NCBI RefSeq assembly: GCF_001522545.3
Contig: NC_031770.1
Span: forward strand, 111,334,148 to 111,398,147
Direction of reading: 5' to 3'
DNA: 64,000 nt
DNA from: Parus major
Taxonomy: Eukaryota > Chordata > Aves > Passeriformes > Paridae
Shown: positions 25,701 to 41,000 of the stretch, one piece after another
Position numbering within the stretch: position 1 is the stretch's first letter
How the letters are laid out: every line of letters begins with the position of its first letter
Made by a program: the position numbers and the translations under genes
Notes under the pieces: generated by a model
What the model was told of the DNA's origin: nothing
What the model saw: only the letters and a program-made list of their open reading frames with translations
Databases searched by the model: none

Positions 25701-27185
25701 CTCACAGAACTTCTTTAGACACCTCTGAATCATTTCAGGCTGTGAATCTCCTTTATATTTATTACCTTTCAAGTTACCCTACACTTGGCAGCTGCAGCTG
25801 AACACAGTGAATGCCATCACACCTTGACATCCTCTCCACCTAAATGGTCCCCACTTCCCCTCTTTTTCTTACCTGCACCACATTCCCTCTTCCTCATCCC
25901 ACTTCCTCCTGAGCATGCCTTGCATCCTGGTGTCTCCAATCTGCTCTAAATTACATTGAGTCATTGCAAGCAGGTATTAAGGAGTTTCAGAGCCAGCTAA
26001 TGCACATTTCCATGGCACACTTCCACGGCCTGAAATAAACCTCAGAAAAACATGGAGCCAACGACGGCGGGGAGGACGCTGAGTTTCCATCTTTTCCCTG
26101 CTGCGATCCTTTTGGTACATCTCTTTTAATCTCTTTCTCCTCCCTTCCACAGGAGAGGGTACCAAGGTCGGACCGTCTGCGGATTTTACAAGTTCCATGG
26201 AATGTTTTCAGACCACACTCTTAACCTCAGACACTCCTATCGGATTTCATAGGATTCAGCCACTTTTTAGCCCCAGGGTGCTGTAGGTGCTAAATAGATT
26301 ATCTACATCTCTCAGCCACTATGGAACAACCACACAGCAAAGCTCAGTTTTTAATCCTGCTGAGACTCTGACTGCTTTTGGCCATCAGGTACCCCACGGC
26401 TTCACGAGAGGAAATGTTAATCTGGAATGCTGGCCGAACTCCAGTTTAGGTAATTATATTCTGACAATTTACATTTTCCCTGCAGTTTTTTTAATGGACA
26501 TGGAAATTTTTTTTTCTCTTATTTTATGACATAAAAGCAGTGGCCTGGTCATGCTCCTGCTGTTGGAGCAGCTGCCAGGCTTTGCAGCTTAAGTAGCTGC
26601 ATTTCAGTGGTAGGTAAAGGCATCTCAGTAGAGTTAAATAAAGCCCTTTGAAGACCCCATGGGCACAAGGAGTATTGTAACAATAAACCCCACTTGCCAT
26701 AAAGCATGGCAGGGGCTGGAACATGAAATGAAATACCCAGGAGTGGAAATGTCAGCACGGGAATGGACACACAGACCCTTCCCTCCCAAATCCTAATTCT
26801 GCTTTGGACCTACTGCAGCCCCAGCTGGGATCCAAAGAGCAAACACAATGGACTGCCAGCATCCTGCACAGAGGAACCAGTTCCTGATAGCAAAAGAAAA
26901 TAAGCTTATAAAAGTAGTGGAAGCTTTTGGCAAGATGCTGGAGGACACTGCCTGGAGCTTAAATGGGATGAGGAAAAGAGAAGCCTGTTCCCTTGTTAAT
27001 GAGGGCACAGTTACTGGTTTCATTTTACCTGTCTTTGTAAAAGAAAAATCATTGGGCGAGAAATGGAGCATAAGGTTTTGTTTGGGGTGGAATATTATGG
27101 ATCACACTCTGAGTATGTCAAATTATATTGCCACATGCTTGATTAGGGACAAACATTCTGGATAAATTAATTAAATTACTGTATT

Positions 27186-27262
27186 ATCACAGAATCATAT
27201 AGTAGTATGGGTTGGAAGGGACCTTAAAAATCATCTTGTTCCAACCCCATTACCACAATGCT
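27186..27262 (-). mobile_element. CR1 LINE extreme 3' end
   Basis: Short antisense remnant reading cacagaatcatatagtagta and gggttggaagggaccttaaa, the terminal 70-80 bp of a CR1. Confidence 0.85.
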
Positions 27263-30200
27263 TTGTTTATAAAATCATTCATAACCACTCTGAGTTTTTT
27301 TCTTCACAAGAAACTTTCTGAAAGGTTCATTTTCCTATTGCAACAACAGTTATTTAAGTTCTGAGAGATTAAGACAGTGGTGACAAATAAACCATGAGAT
27401 ACTGGATGGATACAGGCATGTGCAGCTTTCCCTCCTTTTAGATCACTGTCAACCAAAGGCTGTTACCATTACTAGGTGAGTCTTTTTCACAAGTAGTTTG
27501 TTGATCAAAATACATTTTTCCCCATTCCCAAAATGACCAAAAATTAATTTCATTGTGATGGGTCACTCCTGGTTTTGGTGGAGTTGGATGTGGTGGGAGA
27601 GAGTAAAGGCAGAGCAGGTTTCCCTCCCTTTGCTCTCTAACAGCTCACAGTAATTCTACACCAATCCAGCATCAAAAGAAATGATCTAAAACACATCTAA
27701 ATAGAACTTATCTACAGGAATAATTTCTAAAATCCCATTAAGAAACTTCCATATTACAAGGCTCCTGGAAATTCCATGGAGTCTTAAGAAAGATGGAATC
27801 CAAAGCAGGAAGCAGCAGCCCAGCCTGGTGACAGCCAAGCAAAACTCTGCCTGGCTCTTGGCAATGGCTGAACAACGGCACAAAATACCAGCACTGCCTC
27901 TCTCCCCAAGGCTCCTTCCCCTTCCAAGCCCTGCTGCACTGAGGAATCAGCTGCATTTCTGGAAAATTCCCTTGAATTCTTGGAGTATTACAGCTAACCC
28001 TGCTTCCCCTTCATCTCAGCACAGATGCTTTGAAGTTTTCCAGAGATACCCAAGGAAGAAGACACATCCAAATACCTTGACTAGCCCCAAGCTCCACCCT
28101 GGAACAGATGGTGGGGTTCTAAATACAGACACATCTGGTAACCACTGGTATGAAAAAGCTGGCAGGCATCAGCTTATTCTGCTCTACTAAATATTCCATC
28201 ATTTGAACCATATTTAAACTGAAGTTAAAAAGAAACAATCGTTTTGCTTGTCTATAACATAATCCCCAAACACCTACATATTGTAACCATGGCACGGCTC
28301 AGGGCATTACACTCTTGTCTACCAAAAGCACTTTTTTTTTATTAATTAAGCGCTCAACACTGTCTAAACTTAAATTAAAAGTGACTGCAAGCCAAGCAGT
28401 TGGGTAAAGTACAAAAGCATCGTTTTCAGCGCGTGCTTTGTTGCACCAGACTACCAGATTTGAGGTTGTGATGCTCCAGCCCTTCAGCTCACCCTCGAGT
28501 CCACACAATTTGAGGGGCCTTGACAAGCTGCCAGATTGCTGAGAGTGCTTGAAACAACTGGGGGAGAGCAGACTCTGCTCTCACAGACCTGTGTGTTTGA
28601 GGCAGCTGTTCCATTTCTCCCCAGGTTCAGCTCCCACAATGTAAACCAGGGATAATTCTTCCTTGTCAGGAAAACAATCTGTTAGAAATGATCATCATCC
28701 TGTAGTAAAGGCAGCTGAGAAACACATCTGCAGGTAAATACAGCCACCCTCAAAGCCCCACACCAAAGTCAGACCTGGAGCCTGCACACTACCCATGGTC
28801 ACCCCAAATCCACTCCCAAAACTCCATTTAAATAATCTTTTGGGACGTTGTTCCACGGTTCTTTCTGTGAGCTGAGTGAATCATCTGTGTTTGCTAAAAA
28901 TCCAAAGCGATAGCAGGCATAAAACGATCGTTCTGGATTAGAGTCACTTTGGGAAAAGGCTTTAAAAGGCTGTCTGCTGGGATTGTGCTAGAGGTCCGCT
29001 GGAGACCCCACCATCGGGCTTGGATGTGTGCAGAGAGCTTTTAAAAATGGCTAGAGAGAAAAAGAAATACTCTGAGGAACTGGCTGATAAGGGAGTCTTA
29101 AATTCCTGATCTAGAAGGAAGAACAAATAGCAACAGTGGGGTTCTGTAAGTCCGGGATGTAAGAGCCAACAGACCTCAGAACAAAACAGGCACTGAGCAA
29201 ACAAGAGGTGATTCTGTGGGAGACTTTTGGCAAATAGTGAGGATGCTGTAATAAAAGCCACTTGTGATCACTCAATTCAAGCCTGTTTTCCACAAATTGA
29301 CTCGGTTTAAGCAAAATGAAAGCAGGTCTGCGAGGTTTTCAGTTTCAAAAAGTTGAGGTAATTAAGTGAACTAGTTTGAGAGGCTGAATGGCTGAAAGGC
29401 TCAGATGAGAAGACCTTGAAACTAAAAAAAAAAGAAAAACCATCTGCCATTTGCATCCTGAATAGAAAAAGTGAATAAGAAGCACACGTGGGAAGGGAGG
29501 AGAACACGCTGGAGATTGGAGATAGTCAGGGCCAAGCCCCCAGGCTGAATAGAAATGCTGCTGTTGGGTGAAGAGAGTGTGGGGCTGAAGGAAGGGTGGG
29601 CTCTGACATCCCACAGCCGTGTCTGAAAGCACATCTGGAGTTCTCCTGTAACCACAGGCATCCCCTGTGTCCCTCTGGGATCATGGAGACCTCCAGGCAG
29701 AACATCCCTAAGGATATTCTAAGGTGAGCAAGACTCAGCTCTCAATGGCAGACAAGGCTGGAGAACTGAGGCTGAATCAAAAGATAAAAAGCATGGAAAT
29801 CCTGAGCACAAAATGCCCATGAAATCAAAGTTACACCGTGCTAAAACAGCCTGGCCCCCGTCTTTGATAAAATAACCATGGCCTGCTGACAAAAAGGCAC
29901 TCTGTCTTATTTATTGGGATTTTAGTAAAGCAACCAGAAATCTGGGGAGTATTTGTAAATGGGGAAAACGGGGATCGATAACGAGAACGCCGGGATCGAT
30001 AATAAACGCTCGTGTGTCTTAAGTGCTCCAGGTTTTTAAAAAAGCACCTTGCAATGATAAATAACAATAAATAATTGTCACTGTTTTGAGCACAATCTAT
30101 TTCAAGTCCTAACTTTACTATACAAAAGGCTTTAAATTTTAAAATATATATATATCTGTGTAGCTCAGGCCTGCTGCCAAAACCGACCGCTAAAATAAGA

Positions 30201-33200
30201 AAGCAGGTGGCAGCTTCTTCTTCCCAGCTCAGAAGGTACTTGCTCCTTTCCACAGCTCACCCAATTCAATTATTAGTGCATTCAAACCAGCAAAACCCAC
30301 TCCAAGCTGAATCAGAGTGAAAATAGTTCTTAAAATGTCAACCTTCCATGTTTTTTCTCACACCTGCAGGATTCTTAAGCGTACCTGCAAAAACGCAGGA
30401 CCGGAAATCCAAAGTCTGATCCCTTAATACTGAAGCCAACCACATTGAATAATCCCATTAATACATTTATCAGGCTCCATCTTCACAGCAATCGGGTTTT
30501 TAGCCCTTTACATAATTCCCATTAGAAGGCTCTTCAAGCACCTCCCTTGGTTTGAAGCTATTCTGCTCTTTTCCAGCCTAAACTTTTTCAGAGCCTTTTG
30601 TTCTTGTGCCAGAATTGTCATTTAACTTAAAGAACTCTTCTCCCTCTCTGCTATTTACAGAGAAGGAATCTAATTTTTCTCTGCCGTTTTTTTGTCACCA
30701 CCTCACCACCCAGGTCCCTTTAATCATTTAGGGAGCAGGATTCCCTGTTCTCCAGATCATTTCTAGCAGATGCCCTCTGCTGCACCTTTTCCAGCTGGAA
30801 TCAATCTTTCTCCTATGGACAAGGAATGCAGAATGCATTTTAAGCATTGCCTCACTAAAACCTGTTGCAGTGGCATTCACATTCCTTTGTCACCAGTGGG
30901 AATCATTCAGTTGACAAATGTGATCCCCAAATGTACCTTTATCATCAGGACATCAGAATTATCCCATGGTTGATGAATACATCCCAATTCTCACACAGAA
31001 CCCCCAGCTTTCTATCAGAGTTTGCATTACAAGAACTCACATTTGCTTACAGACAAATGGTCCCAAAGTCAGTCATTCTTCTCCTGGGATCTTCTGGTTT
31101 TCCTCTTTTGATGACAGCTCCAAATCTCATTAATTTCTGCTCTATCATTAGTCAATACCCTGATTAAGACCAGGCTTGAGACCAGTCTGTGAGGAACTCT
31201 ATTGCTAACTTGCCTGCCAATTCTTCTTCAACCATCCTGCCTTTAATACAGGATTTATTCATGCAAAACAGGAGAAAAATACTTCAATTCTGTTTGATTT
31301 AAACCCTCTTGCTTTGCATTTTTTGGTTTGGGTTTGTTTTTTTATTTTCCCTTTAATGAAAGGCTGATTTTTGCTGGTGAAGAACAAAGGCACATTTCTC
31401 CATAAATCAAGCTTTTGCCTGAACTGCAAATATGTCCTATTTTTACATTTGGGCATCTGTAAAAATTAATAAACTATGCAAGTCAACACATTTGCTGTTT
31501 GAAATGGTAAATGAAGTTTCTTAATGACTAGTCTGACTTTTTCATTGTACTTTGGGTTTATGTCACAAATTTAAAAAACAATGAAAAGGACGTCAAACTT
31601 GTAGTTAAATAAAATTAAGCTAAATGTGCTGAATACATAGTTTAAATTAAAACAAACTGGTTTATTGTACAAAGAAATTCTGCAGCCTATAAATAGAACA
31701 AACTTCTACCTATTCAGCATGTCTTCAGGTTTCTAGAACTTGAAACAAAATTAATTTCTATTCTCATGCAAAGGAAGAGCTGATGCACAAGTAAAATGAA
31801 AAGTGGCCAAAAACACTTCATAAACACTTTTTTTACCCACCTGCCAAGGAGAGGACACTCACACAACCCAAACACAGCCACTGTCCTCTTCCCATCCTTT
31901 TTTCCCTCCCCATAAATCCCCAACACTGTCAATGCTTTCATTCACTCAGTATCAGTATTGGCTCCCAAGAGTGCAAGAGCAAACAACCATTTGCCCTTCC
32001 AATTACAGCAAAGTTCCACTAAAACCACTACATATGTTGAGATTTAAATTCAATCAAATTTAAAGATGAAAAAAAATCCTCCCTCTCTCCCACTACCAGT
32101 GACAGAACAATACTATGCTCTGCCTTTTTTTTTTCTGGTAATTAAAAATAGGCTCAACTTTAGAAGTGTTATTGCACTTGAAGCAGTAGAATAAAGTGCA
32201 TCATAAAACGATGCCACTGGGATCGGTTGAAGCCAAGAAAATTGAAAACATTTTGAAGGAACGAAGCCAGAAACACAGAACCAGATTTAAACTTGGCGTG
32301 TGCTGCGGCAGGAGGCCGGTGGAAGCGCTGGGGGAGTGTGGAGGGGGAAGGCTCCCTGCTGCAGCCCATGGATCAGCTGTGGTGCCCAGGTGATGGGGGT
32401 GGCACAGCTGGGAGAGATCAGTGAAGTAAAGCCCACTGCAACCTGCTGGGCTTTGCAACTCAGCTGTGAAACACGTTCATCGCACGAATCCATGGCATTA
32501 ATACACATGGAGCTGTTATCCACCACTTTTCATCTCCAAAGAGCTCTAAAAACCCAATGACAAATTCCCACAACCACCTCCTTAGTTTTATAAAGATGAG
32601 AACAAGGCAAAATGGTGAAGTCACTGGCCACAGCTCCTAAAAAGCAATTTTTTAAACCAGAGGAGCACAAGGTTTCCAGTTACACAGCCCCCTCAGTAGG
32701 TGGAATTTCCCTCGTGTTTCTTCAACAGCAGGACACATCTACAACCTAAAACACTATTCCCCAAACCTGGAATTTCAGATATAAAGCTACTTCTCTAATG
32801 TGTGTGAGACTGATTTTATATATCTTCTCCATGCAGGCAGGGAGCAGCAGAGCAGCAGAGGAAGTAAAATGGGTGAAGTGATGCTACAATGGAGATCAGC
32901 AGGAAGTTTTGGCCACTAAACTTGCATTTCAGCTGATATGGTTTTACCAAGATAAAAAATCACCTAGCTAAGCCTCCTCACTAAAAGGTTGGTAAATCAC
33001 AATTCCTGGATTCTCTTCTTCATTTCAGTTTTTCCTCCAGCAAATAAAATTACCTTGAAATTTACAAGAAAGCTTTGAAATAGACCCAGGTCTACGGCAA
33101 ACTCTTGTAGAAAAGATGCACAGGTGGTAACATCTCTGTTACCAATGCTCAGCTCAGCAGAGATCTCCAGAGGAGACCAGAACTAAAAAATACCTTAACA

Positions 33201-36200
33201 AAATGCCACAAACAGGAATAAGTTACCAAAGGGAAAATAAACCCGAGATACTTGTGTTTCTAAGCACCTCAACAACGTTATCAATAAACCCAGATGCAGC
33301 CTTTCCACAAAAGCTGCAGCAACAATCGATTCAAATGGATGGCACTTCTGTAATGCCCCTATTTGACTCTCTCGAGCTGAAGCAGATAAAAATTCAAAGA
33401 TTGGACTTCCTTGGTATTTTTATGTTAATCTGCACAGCTTTAGGGAAATTGTTGCAACTCAACTCCAATTCACTCCGTGCAGTCAGAGCCATTCAAGTAC
33501 CTACCAGCAATTTTCATACCCCTCCAAGTCTATCTCATAAACTGTCATCAACCCAAAGCATTATCTTTCCTTAAAAAATCTGTCAGGAGCACCAGGCAGG
33601 CTCCCCCTCGGTTCAGATAAGCAGAGCAGACCTGACTAATCCTCTTTTTTTTTCTCCCCTTTCATCCTGATTTGTATTGTCTCCTTTACAATTTATTTTC
33701 CTGTATAGCACAAGATCAGGCTACATATATGTATAATGTGTGTGCGAGGGACAGCGAGAGAGAAAAAGTGTTTTTAATCTCCACCTATCCCTCTTTCCAA
33801 CAGTTCCTTTTGCTTCATCTTTTTGGAGGTATTTTAGCATTAAATTCAAATGAATTCTCCCTTTCTCTTGCTTTTGTTGAAAGAAAACAACAGGACACGT
33901 GAGAAAGCCAGGTAGGAGGAAATGCTTTCCTGACCTGGAGCTCTTGGACTTGCTCAAAAGCCTTTTCCCGTGTTTCTGCAGAAAGCAGATGAGCAGCTAC
34001 ACCTCACTCCGGGCTACTTTTGCCCAAACTGCCACTGCATTTCAACTGAAAACCAGTTTTATTGCAAATAGAGATGGGCATCCACGGGCCTGAGGTGTGC
34101 CAGGGCAGCTCAGGGCCCCCGCTGACGGATCCCATGGAACAGCTGGAAGATCTCGCTCCCTCCTCGGGGCTGACTGGTACCGCTCACGCAGCAGCTGGAG
34201 CTCCACCCCTCCCCGAGGCTCTGTGAGTACCTGGGCTAGCCCTCATGTCTTGCTGCCTGTTTTTCATGAGCTTACACAACCTTCACTGCCCTCCAGCACA
34301 GTGTCTTTTTGTCGGGCTTACCTGAAACAGGCTGGCAGGTTCAGAAGTTGTTGGGGTGGCACAAACAGACAGCAAGATTGGGTGAGATTTGGGCTCATTT
34401 TGTAAGAAAATAACACAGATGTTGGTTATTGTGCCACAGATCTGAGCAGAGATCCCAAGCAGTGAAACAACCTAAAGATTTAGGTGTAACCACACAGAAA
34501 AATCAGTATTTGGATGAACTTGGGAACAGCCAAATGTCTAAAGTACCAAACTGATAAAGGAACGCCCCCAGCCCAGCTTCTTGCCATCAGCCTGCACCAG
34601 AATGACACTGCCGATGTCCCAGGGCAGCTGATGCCAGCCAGGACCCCTCACAGCACTCAGAGGTTGCACCACACTCCCAAATCCTTCACGAAAGAGCTTG
34701 GGGTTGCACCACAGACACAGGAAGAACAGAGCTGAGATGGACCTAGAGGTCCATCCCTTTACTCCAGGCTGCACAAAGTTTCACTGCAGTCACGTTCTTC
34801 CATAAGTCCAGCTGAGATTCTCCAGGGTTTCTTCAGATCATGGTTGTCAGGCCCAGGCCAGTGACAACCCAGGTAGAGCAAAAGCTCTAAGTCATCAATC
34901 CTTTTAATTCTTTAAGCCTCCCTTTGCACCACCGTTGTGATTGTTTTCCTCTAACAAGGTCTTCGAGGCAACATGAAATAAGAAAGAGCAAGGAGCAAGA
35001 AAAGTCCTCAGGTGGTCAAAGATTCATTACAACAGACAGAATCATTTCCTTTATCCTCTCTCCAGCCCCCACTTAATTGAGTAGCCTGATAAATTGATGA
35101 ATTACAGTTAAATGATCTTGCTGCGATGCCTCTTGCTGGTGAATGAAGAATATCCTGCCAGAGTCTCCTGGTTTCAGGTGATGGATTCGAGCCCAGGCTG
35201 CAAGACAATTCCTTGTGACTGACAAGCTCAGCTATTTTCACTCTTAATCTTGATAATATTTGATTGAATAAATCCAAGGTCATCATTTCCCAGGTGGATA
35301 AATTGTTCAAAATATCACCAGCCCTCCAATTACTTCAAACCGCATTAACAAAAAAAGGTGAAGAATATTCACATCAGAGCTGCTGAGATTTCAGCTTTGT
35401 GGCTGGGAAATATCTACAACCCAAAACAAAACTTTGCTGGAGCATGAACGAGCAACTGTGGAGTTCCATTTGTCATCTCACGGCCCACAGCCCTTTTCCT
35501 GCAGCCCTCAAACCTCAGGGACACAGACCCCTGGGGAGTGACATTGCTCATGTTCAGTCAAAACCCAGCAGATTCTTTCTTTTTTCTGTGAAAGTTTGAT
35601 AGGAAGCAGCTTGGCTGAACTGGAGCGATTTCAAGACGTGGGAAGCTGGGAAAGGATAACTATTAATTGGCATAATTTTCTTTCAGCACATACAAACACT
35701 TCCTAATAGGGGGAAACCTTAAAACTCCCATACTTGAGCTTTAGTGAACGCTTTGGGGATGCAACCTGATTTTTCCTTCCCATTTTCTTCTACTTTGGGA
35801 GGCAAAAATGGGAGCAAGAACTTCTGCACCTTGGCTGCACAGAACTTTCACACAGATCTCTGCCCAGCATCAGCTGGACCAAAAGATGGTGTGTCATTTG
35901 TGAAATATTCCAGTCTTCTATTGTGCAAGCTCCTAATTATTAATGTCTAGGCTCCTTATTTCTGCAGTGAGATTTATGATGTAGCTGAGGGTGGTGGATT
36001 TGAACTAATTTTCCCTCAAATCAACAGATGGGAAACCACAGAAGTGCTTTTAATCCCCTCAACTTCTGTAGTCTCTGGTGCAGAAAAACCCCAAGGAACA
36101 AACAAGCCCCTCAAAAGAGGAATCTGAGGTGAAAATTGTCTTTCTCTGCCTCTACCACCACCACAGTGGCATAAATGTCTTTTAAACAGCTCTACACATC

Positions 36201-37925
36201 CCTTGGGGGCAATACAGACAGATTTTAGCAAAATTTCACTGTTGTGTCTGCTTTTAGGGGATGTAAAGTGCACTAGTGCAGGCCTCCTGCCATCCCACTG
36301 AGGCTTTTCAGGCCAGGTGCAGGATGGGGACACAGCTGGTGCCCTGGAACCAGGAGAAAAGAGGCAACTGATGCAAAAACCAGTGGCCACACGTAACCTT
36401 TGTGGAGGGAGCCAGAAGCTGTCCCCGTGGAACAACAGCAGGAAACGGAGCTGGGCACGGAAAAGTCCTGCAAGGGAGAAGCAGAGAACTTCTGGGGATA
36501 AAAGGTTTCACTTCCTCATGTGATTCCCACAGCAAACTGAAAGGAAAATATTTTAAGCCTGGAAATTAAGATGGTTTTGGAGGTAAGAGCATGGTTGGAG
36601 AGTTAAATGAAGTTAACCCATTTTTTCTCCAAGGATCCCATACACTGGAAAAACACCTAGAGTGAGCAACCAGCACCTGGACTGGCAGCTCACGCTGCTC
36701 TTACTGGTTTAACAGGGCTTAGCACAAGCAGCTTGTGCTCCAGAAAACACTCATATTTATATATTCATGTGCATACATATGTACATATAGCCACGCTGGT
36801 CACACATTAACAAATGATAAAACATCTTTTGGCTCTGGGATGTGGGATTTTAAAGAATAATAGTCTGCACGTGCTACAGCAGAAGTTGCATTAAAACAAG
36901 CACTGCTGGTCCCAGTGAGTTCTGGGTGCTTGCAAGGGGCAGGATAATGTGATTTCTCCATGTTTCATTCCCTCAGAGCTAACTGCACTCTTATCAGGAG
37001 ATGCAGGATACGAGGCTCTGACGCTGCTCTGATTCATGCTCTGGAATAAAGCAGACATTTGATGGCATCTGCATTGCTGACTCAATTGCGTGTCTCCGCT
37101 GCTGGTCTTGTTGGTGCTGGGAAAAGGGATTGGGAGAGGAAAGCGCTCCTGTTGCCTGCATGGCGTGGCTTTGCTGTTTGCCTTAGGGCCTCACTGGCAA
37201 AAATAGGTAAATAAAGAAAATAAATGTGTTCCTGCCTCCATCCCACATCCACCAAGGCAAGACTTTCAGCTGGTTTCCTCCACCCAAACCTGGCAAAGCA
37301 ACTTCAAGGAAAAAAGGGAATTCCAACTGCTCAGCTTTCAGAATATATCTGAAATTAAAAGAAAATAAACCTTGCCCCATCTTCTCCCTGCATTTTAGCT
37401 ACAGCCAGTCTCAGAAAAAGGTGGAAGACAAACATTTTCGTGCCAAGGATCATTCTACTTCCAAGTGGTTGCTTCCAAAGTCTGGATTTATTTATTTTTC
37501 TAAAGTTTCAGCTCTGGCACATCTAATTCTCTTTCCTTCTGGGGAATAAACAAGAAGAGCAGCATCCCAGCAGGTAATGAAAGAGATTCTTCTCCAACTC
37601 TACAAGTAGAAAGCTGAGACCAAGAAGGTGACAGGGAAGATAAATGAGCACCCTAGAGGATGCTAATCACACACAGGAGCGGTGATTTCCAGCAACTTCT
37701 GCCTCGTCTGGTGCTCTGGCAGCCCTTGGAGGACATTCACAGCCCCACCTGCCAGACCCAGCATGGGACTGCTGCTCCTGCTCTCTTCTTGCCCTGCCTT
37801 CGCCACCAGAGCTGTGATGGATGTGGCTCCTCAGCCTCCTCTTCTCACAGAGAGGGGCTGTGACACCTCCTCTGCTTAAATATGAGTGATTTAACAAGAA
37901 AAAAAAACATCTACAGCTGTGTTTT

Positions 37926-38048
37926 ATAGAATCAAACAAACATGTAGTGGCTTGTGCTGGAAGGGAACATGAAAGTTCATCCCATTCCAACCCCCTGCCA
38001 TGGACAGAGACACCTTTCACCAGACCAGGTTGCTCCAAGCCCCTCCGA
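37926..38048 (-). mobile_element. CR1 LINE 3' fragment
   Basis: Antisense remnant with tagaatcaaacaaacatgta, ctggaagggaacatgaaagt, ccccctgccatggacagaga and aggttgctccaagcccc. Confidence 0.85.
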
Positions 38049-41000
38049 CATGGTTTTGTGTGGAGGTTCATCCCCACAGCATGACCCAGGTTGGGTTATC
38101 CATGCTGGACAAGGATAATTTGGGAGAGGACTCTCTATGCCTCATGTCCCTCTTGATATTTTACTCATCAAGGGTGCAAACAGGACCTCAGAAGGGTCAT
38201 GCTAGAGGTCCTCTGCTGTCTGGTGGAGACACCGTGCAAGAGGCAGAGCCTGCCCCTTCTCCTCCTCCCAGCTGGGCTCCTGGAGCCCACACACTCTGCA
38301 TACACAACATCCACACTGGCTCTGGAGACCTCTGGGATCATCCAGGAGGAGACATTCCCCACATCCCACCTCCCACGTGGTCTGTGGTACCCCACCAAAC
38401 CCAAATCCTGAACAAGCCAGAGGATTTAGAGCAAACAAGAGCGGGCCCGGGGTTGACAGCCTCAATGCTCAGCGCCAGGGCTAAGCCTCCTTTCCAGGGA
38501 AATCGTGTCTCATCAAGCCTTGGCTGAGCACTGGCCCAGGCTGGGGCTTGCCCAGCTTCCCAGGGCATCCTGGCTGGTGACTAATTACCCATGACTAATA
38601 ATCACCTCTTCACTCCATCAGGGCACTTCTGCTGGCACCCAGTCTTTTGGTTCCCTTCCCTCGGTGACCCCACTGCTCCACCAAACACGGTCAGAACGGG
38701 TCCAGAGTCACCAGGAATGGACAACAAGGAGCCTCTCATTAAACCTCCAGGTTTTTGGGAGCTACCTCCAACTACAGCCACCAGCAGCTGTGCCTGTCTC
38801 CAGGTGTGCCAGCCTGTGCCCCCCTGCATTCCCATTTGGAGGTCCACTGAATTTTCCCCATCCCAGTTCATCTCTACTGTTTCATTAATCACAAACAGAA
38901 ATTCAGGGGAGGGCGGCTGTTCTAGGACAGCACACAGCCATTAAATAAAATATAAACACCTCATCCATACTTAACATCAGGTTTGATCTACACTGTTTTC
39001 CTTTCGGTTTTCAAGGTGATTTGCAATTTCTTTGGTTGCATTTTGGGGAGGGGAGGGCTGACTTACTGCGTAATCTCATTTTTGATCTATTATTAAATGC
39101 CTGCTTTCTTTTTTCTTTTTTACCCTTTCTCTAGGAAGCCAGAAACCCCAGCAGGAATTACAGCCAGAAGGGAAGGTGAACTGTGAAATGAAAGCTGTGA
39201 GAGAAAGAATTGCTTGGGCTTTTGTTTGAAATTTTCAGAGTTTTCTGATTTTTGGTTGGAAAAAATCCCAAGATTGGCAAACCAAGTCCAGAGACAGTGA
39301 AAGTCTGGGACAGGACCACAGCACACGAGGACAGTGTCACTCAAGGCAGCCAGGAACATCGGATTTTTTACCATTTTGATATCATCTGAAGGTGGATCTG
39401 TTCCTAAGCCACACTGGAGATGCATCAGGGCTGATGAGTGATTTTCATCACCCTCTTTGCCTCCTTCCAGCCCCTCTACATCGCTGCCAGCACTTCCTCC
39501 TTCTACTGTATTTCAGGAATAAGGAGTTTCCCCTGCTCTGGACATGCTCCCACCTCCCAGCCAGATGAGTGGAAAGTGAGCCTGACTTTGCTGCCAGCTC
39601 CTGCTGGGAGCTGGATGCTCCCCTCGCCATGCCGGCCACTTGGCTGGCCAGCAAATTGTCCCCTTGTGGAGCCACATGGCCAAACTGAGTCCCCCAGCTC
39701 CCCAGCAAAGCTGGGGAAATCACACAGACATCATCCACTGGCAGCCCCAGAGAAGGGCAGATGCTCGTTAGCATTTCCTATTAATTGAATTAATTAGTTT
39801 AACAACTTCCTGTTAATTTCCTATCATCATCATTGCCTTATCAACTAATAGGAACAAAGCCATAATTAAACCACCAGGAATGTGACTCGGTGACAGTCAC
39901 AACCACCAAAAGCTATTTTTTGGGAAAATAAGAGTTTTTTAAGTGCCTTTGTTTTTAGAGAGTGGCCCATGCAAGCAGCTGAGGGCTTTGCAGCTGAACT
40001 GGACAAGTTCAGACTCCTTCAGAAGGAAAAAGCATCCCTGGGCCACATTCCATAGAAAACTCTGTTTTTTCCAAGGGAATACAGAAAGGGCAGGGATGTG
40101 ACACACAGCCCCGAGAGCAGCTCCATCTCCTTCTGCCCCTGGACACCCCAGAACCTCCTCCCTGGCAAATCCAAAAACCAGCACATCTGGAAAGAGCCAC
40201 GCCTGGCTGGGAGCAGTCAGCAGATGTCAACATCCATCTGACAGCCAGCAGTGCCCACCGCTCCTCAGGCAGGTGAAGGGACACCAGGACCTCTCCTGGT
40301 CCTGCTACAAGAACCATAAAACTTCTGCCTGACCATTTCCAGGCAGCTGCTTCCAGGACCCACCAGAGACCAACTACAGATAGAATGAAAACAAATGTTG
40401 CCATGGGAATGGAAACCCTTTCCTCATTCCCTAGGGAGACAGAGAAATAGAAGAAATGAAGGAAGCAGTTGTGAGCTTTCAACTCCAACTCACCCAAACC
40501 CTTTTTGGGAACCCCAGTGGCCAAATCACAGCTGCCACAAAAACTGATGTTGGCGACGTGGGAGTGGATGTTCCCTCACCTTCTTATTTTTGCTGGATAC
40601 AACTGATTCAAGTTTCTGGGCACAAAACCATTTGGAAAGAGCCTGTTCCCAGAGATGTATGTCTGCTAGAAACACCAGAGCTGGATGTCACTGTGACATG
40701 AGGGATGTATGTGCCACCTCCAGCCTGAATCCCATCCTCCAAATCAGCAGAAAGGAGCCAAATCAACGCAACTGTCTGCATTTGGCTTTATCTGCTACAA
40801 AATGTCAAACCCCTCCACAGGAATTGCAACATTTCCATCCTCCCTTCCTCCGAATCAGGAAGACTGGTACAAAGAAGCCAAAAAATGTATCAAAAATAAA
40901 ATGCATCACCTACACCAGCTTCAAATGGACTGGAGCTGGAGGTGTCTCCTGGACAACAAAGGGTCCTGAAGGGGAAAAACCCACCTGAGTTTCTCCACGC

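Noticed and set aside
29831..30253. 140-codon minus-strand frame
   Set aside because: No recognisable domain, no splice signals matching it, and length within what chance allows in 64 kb.
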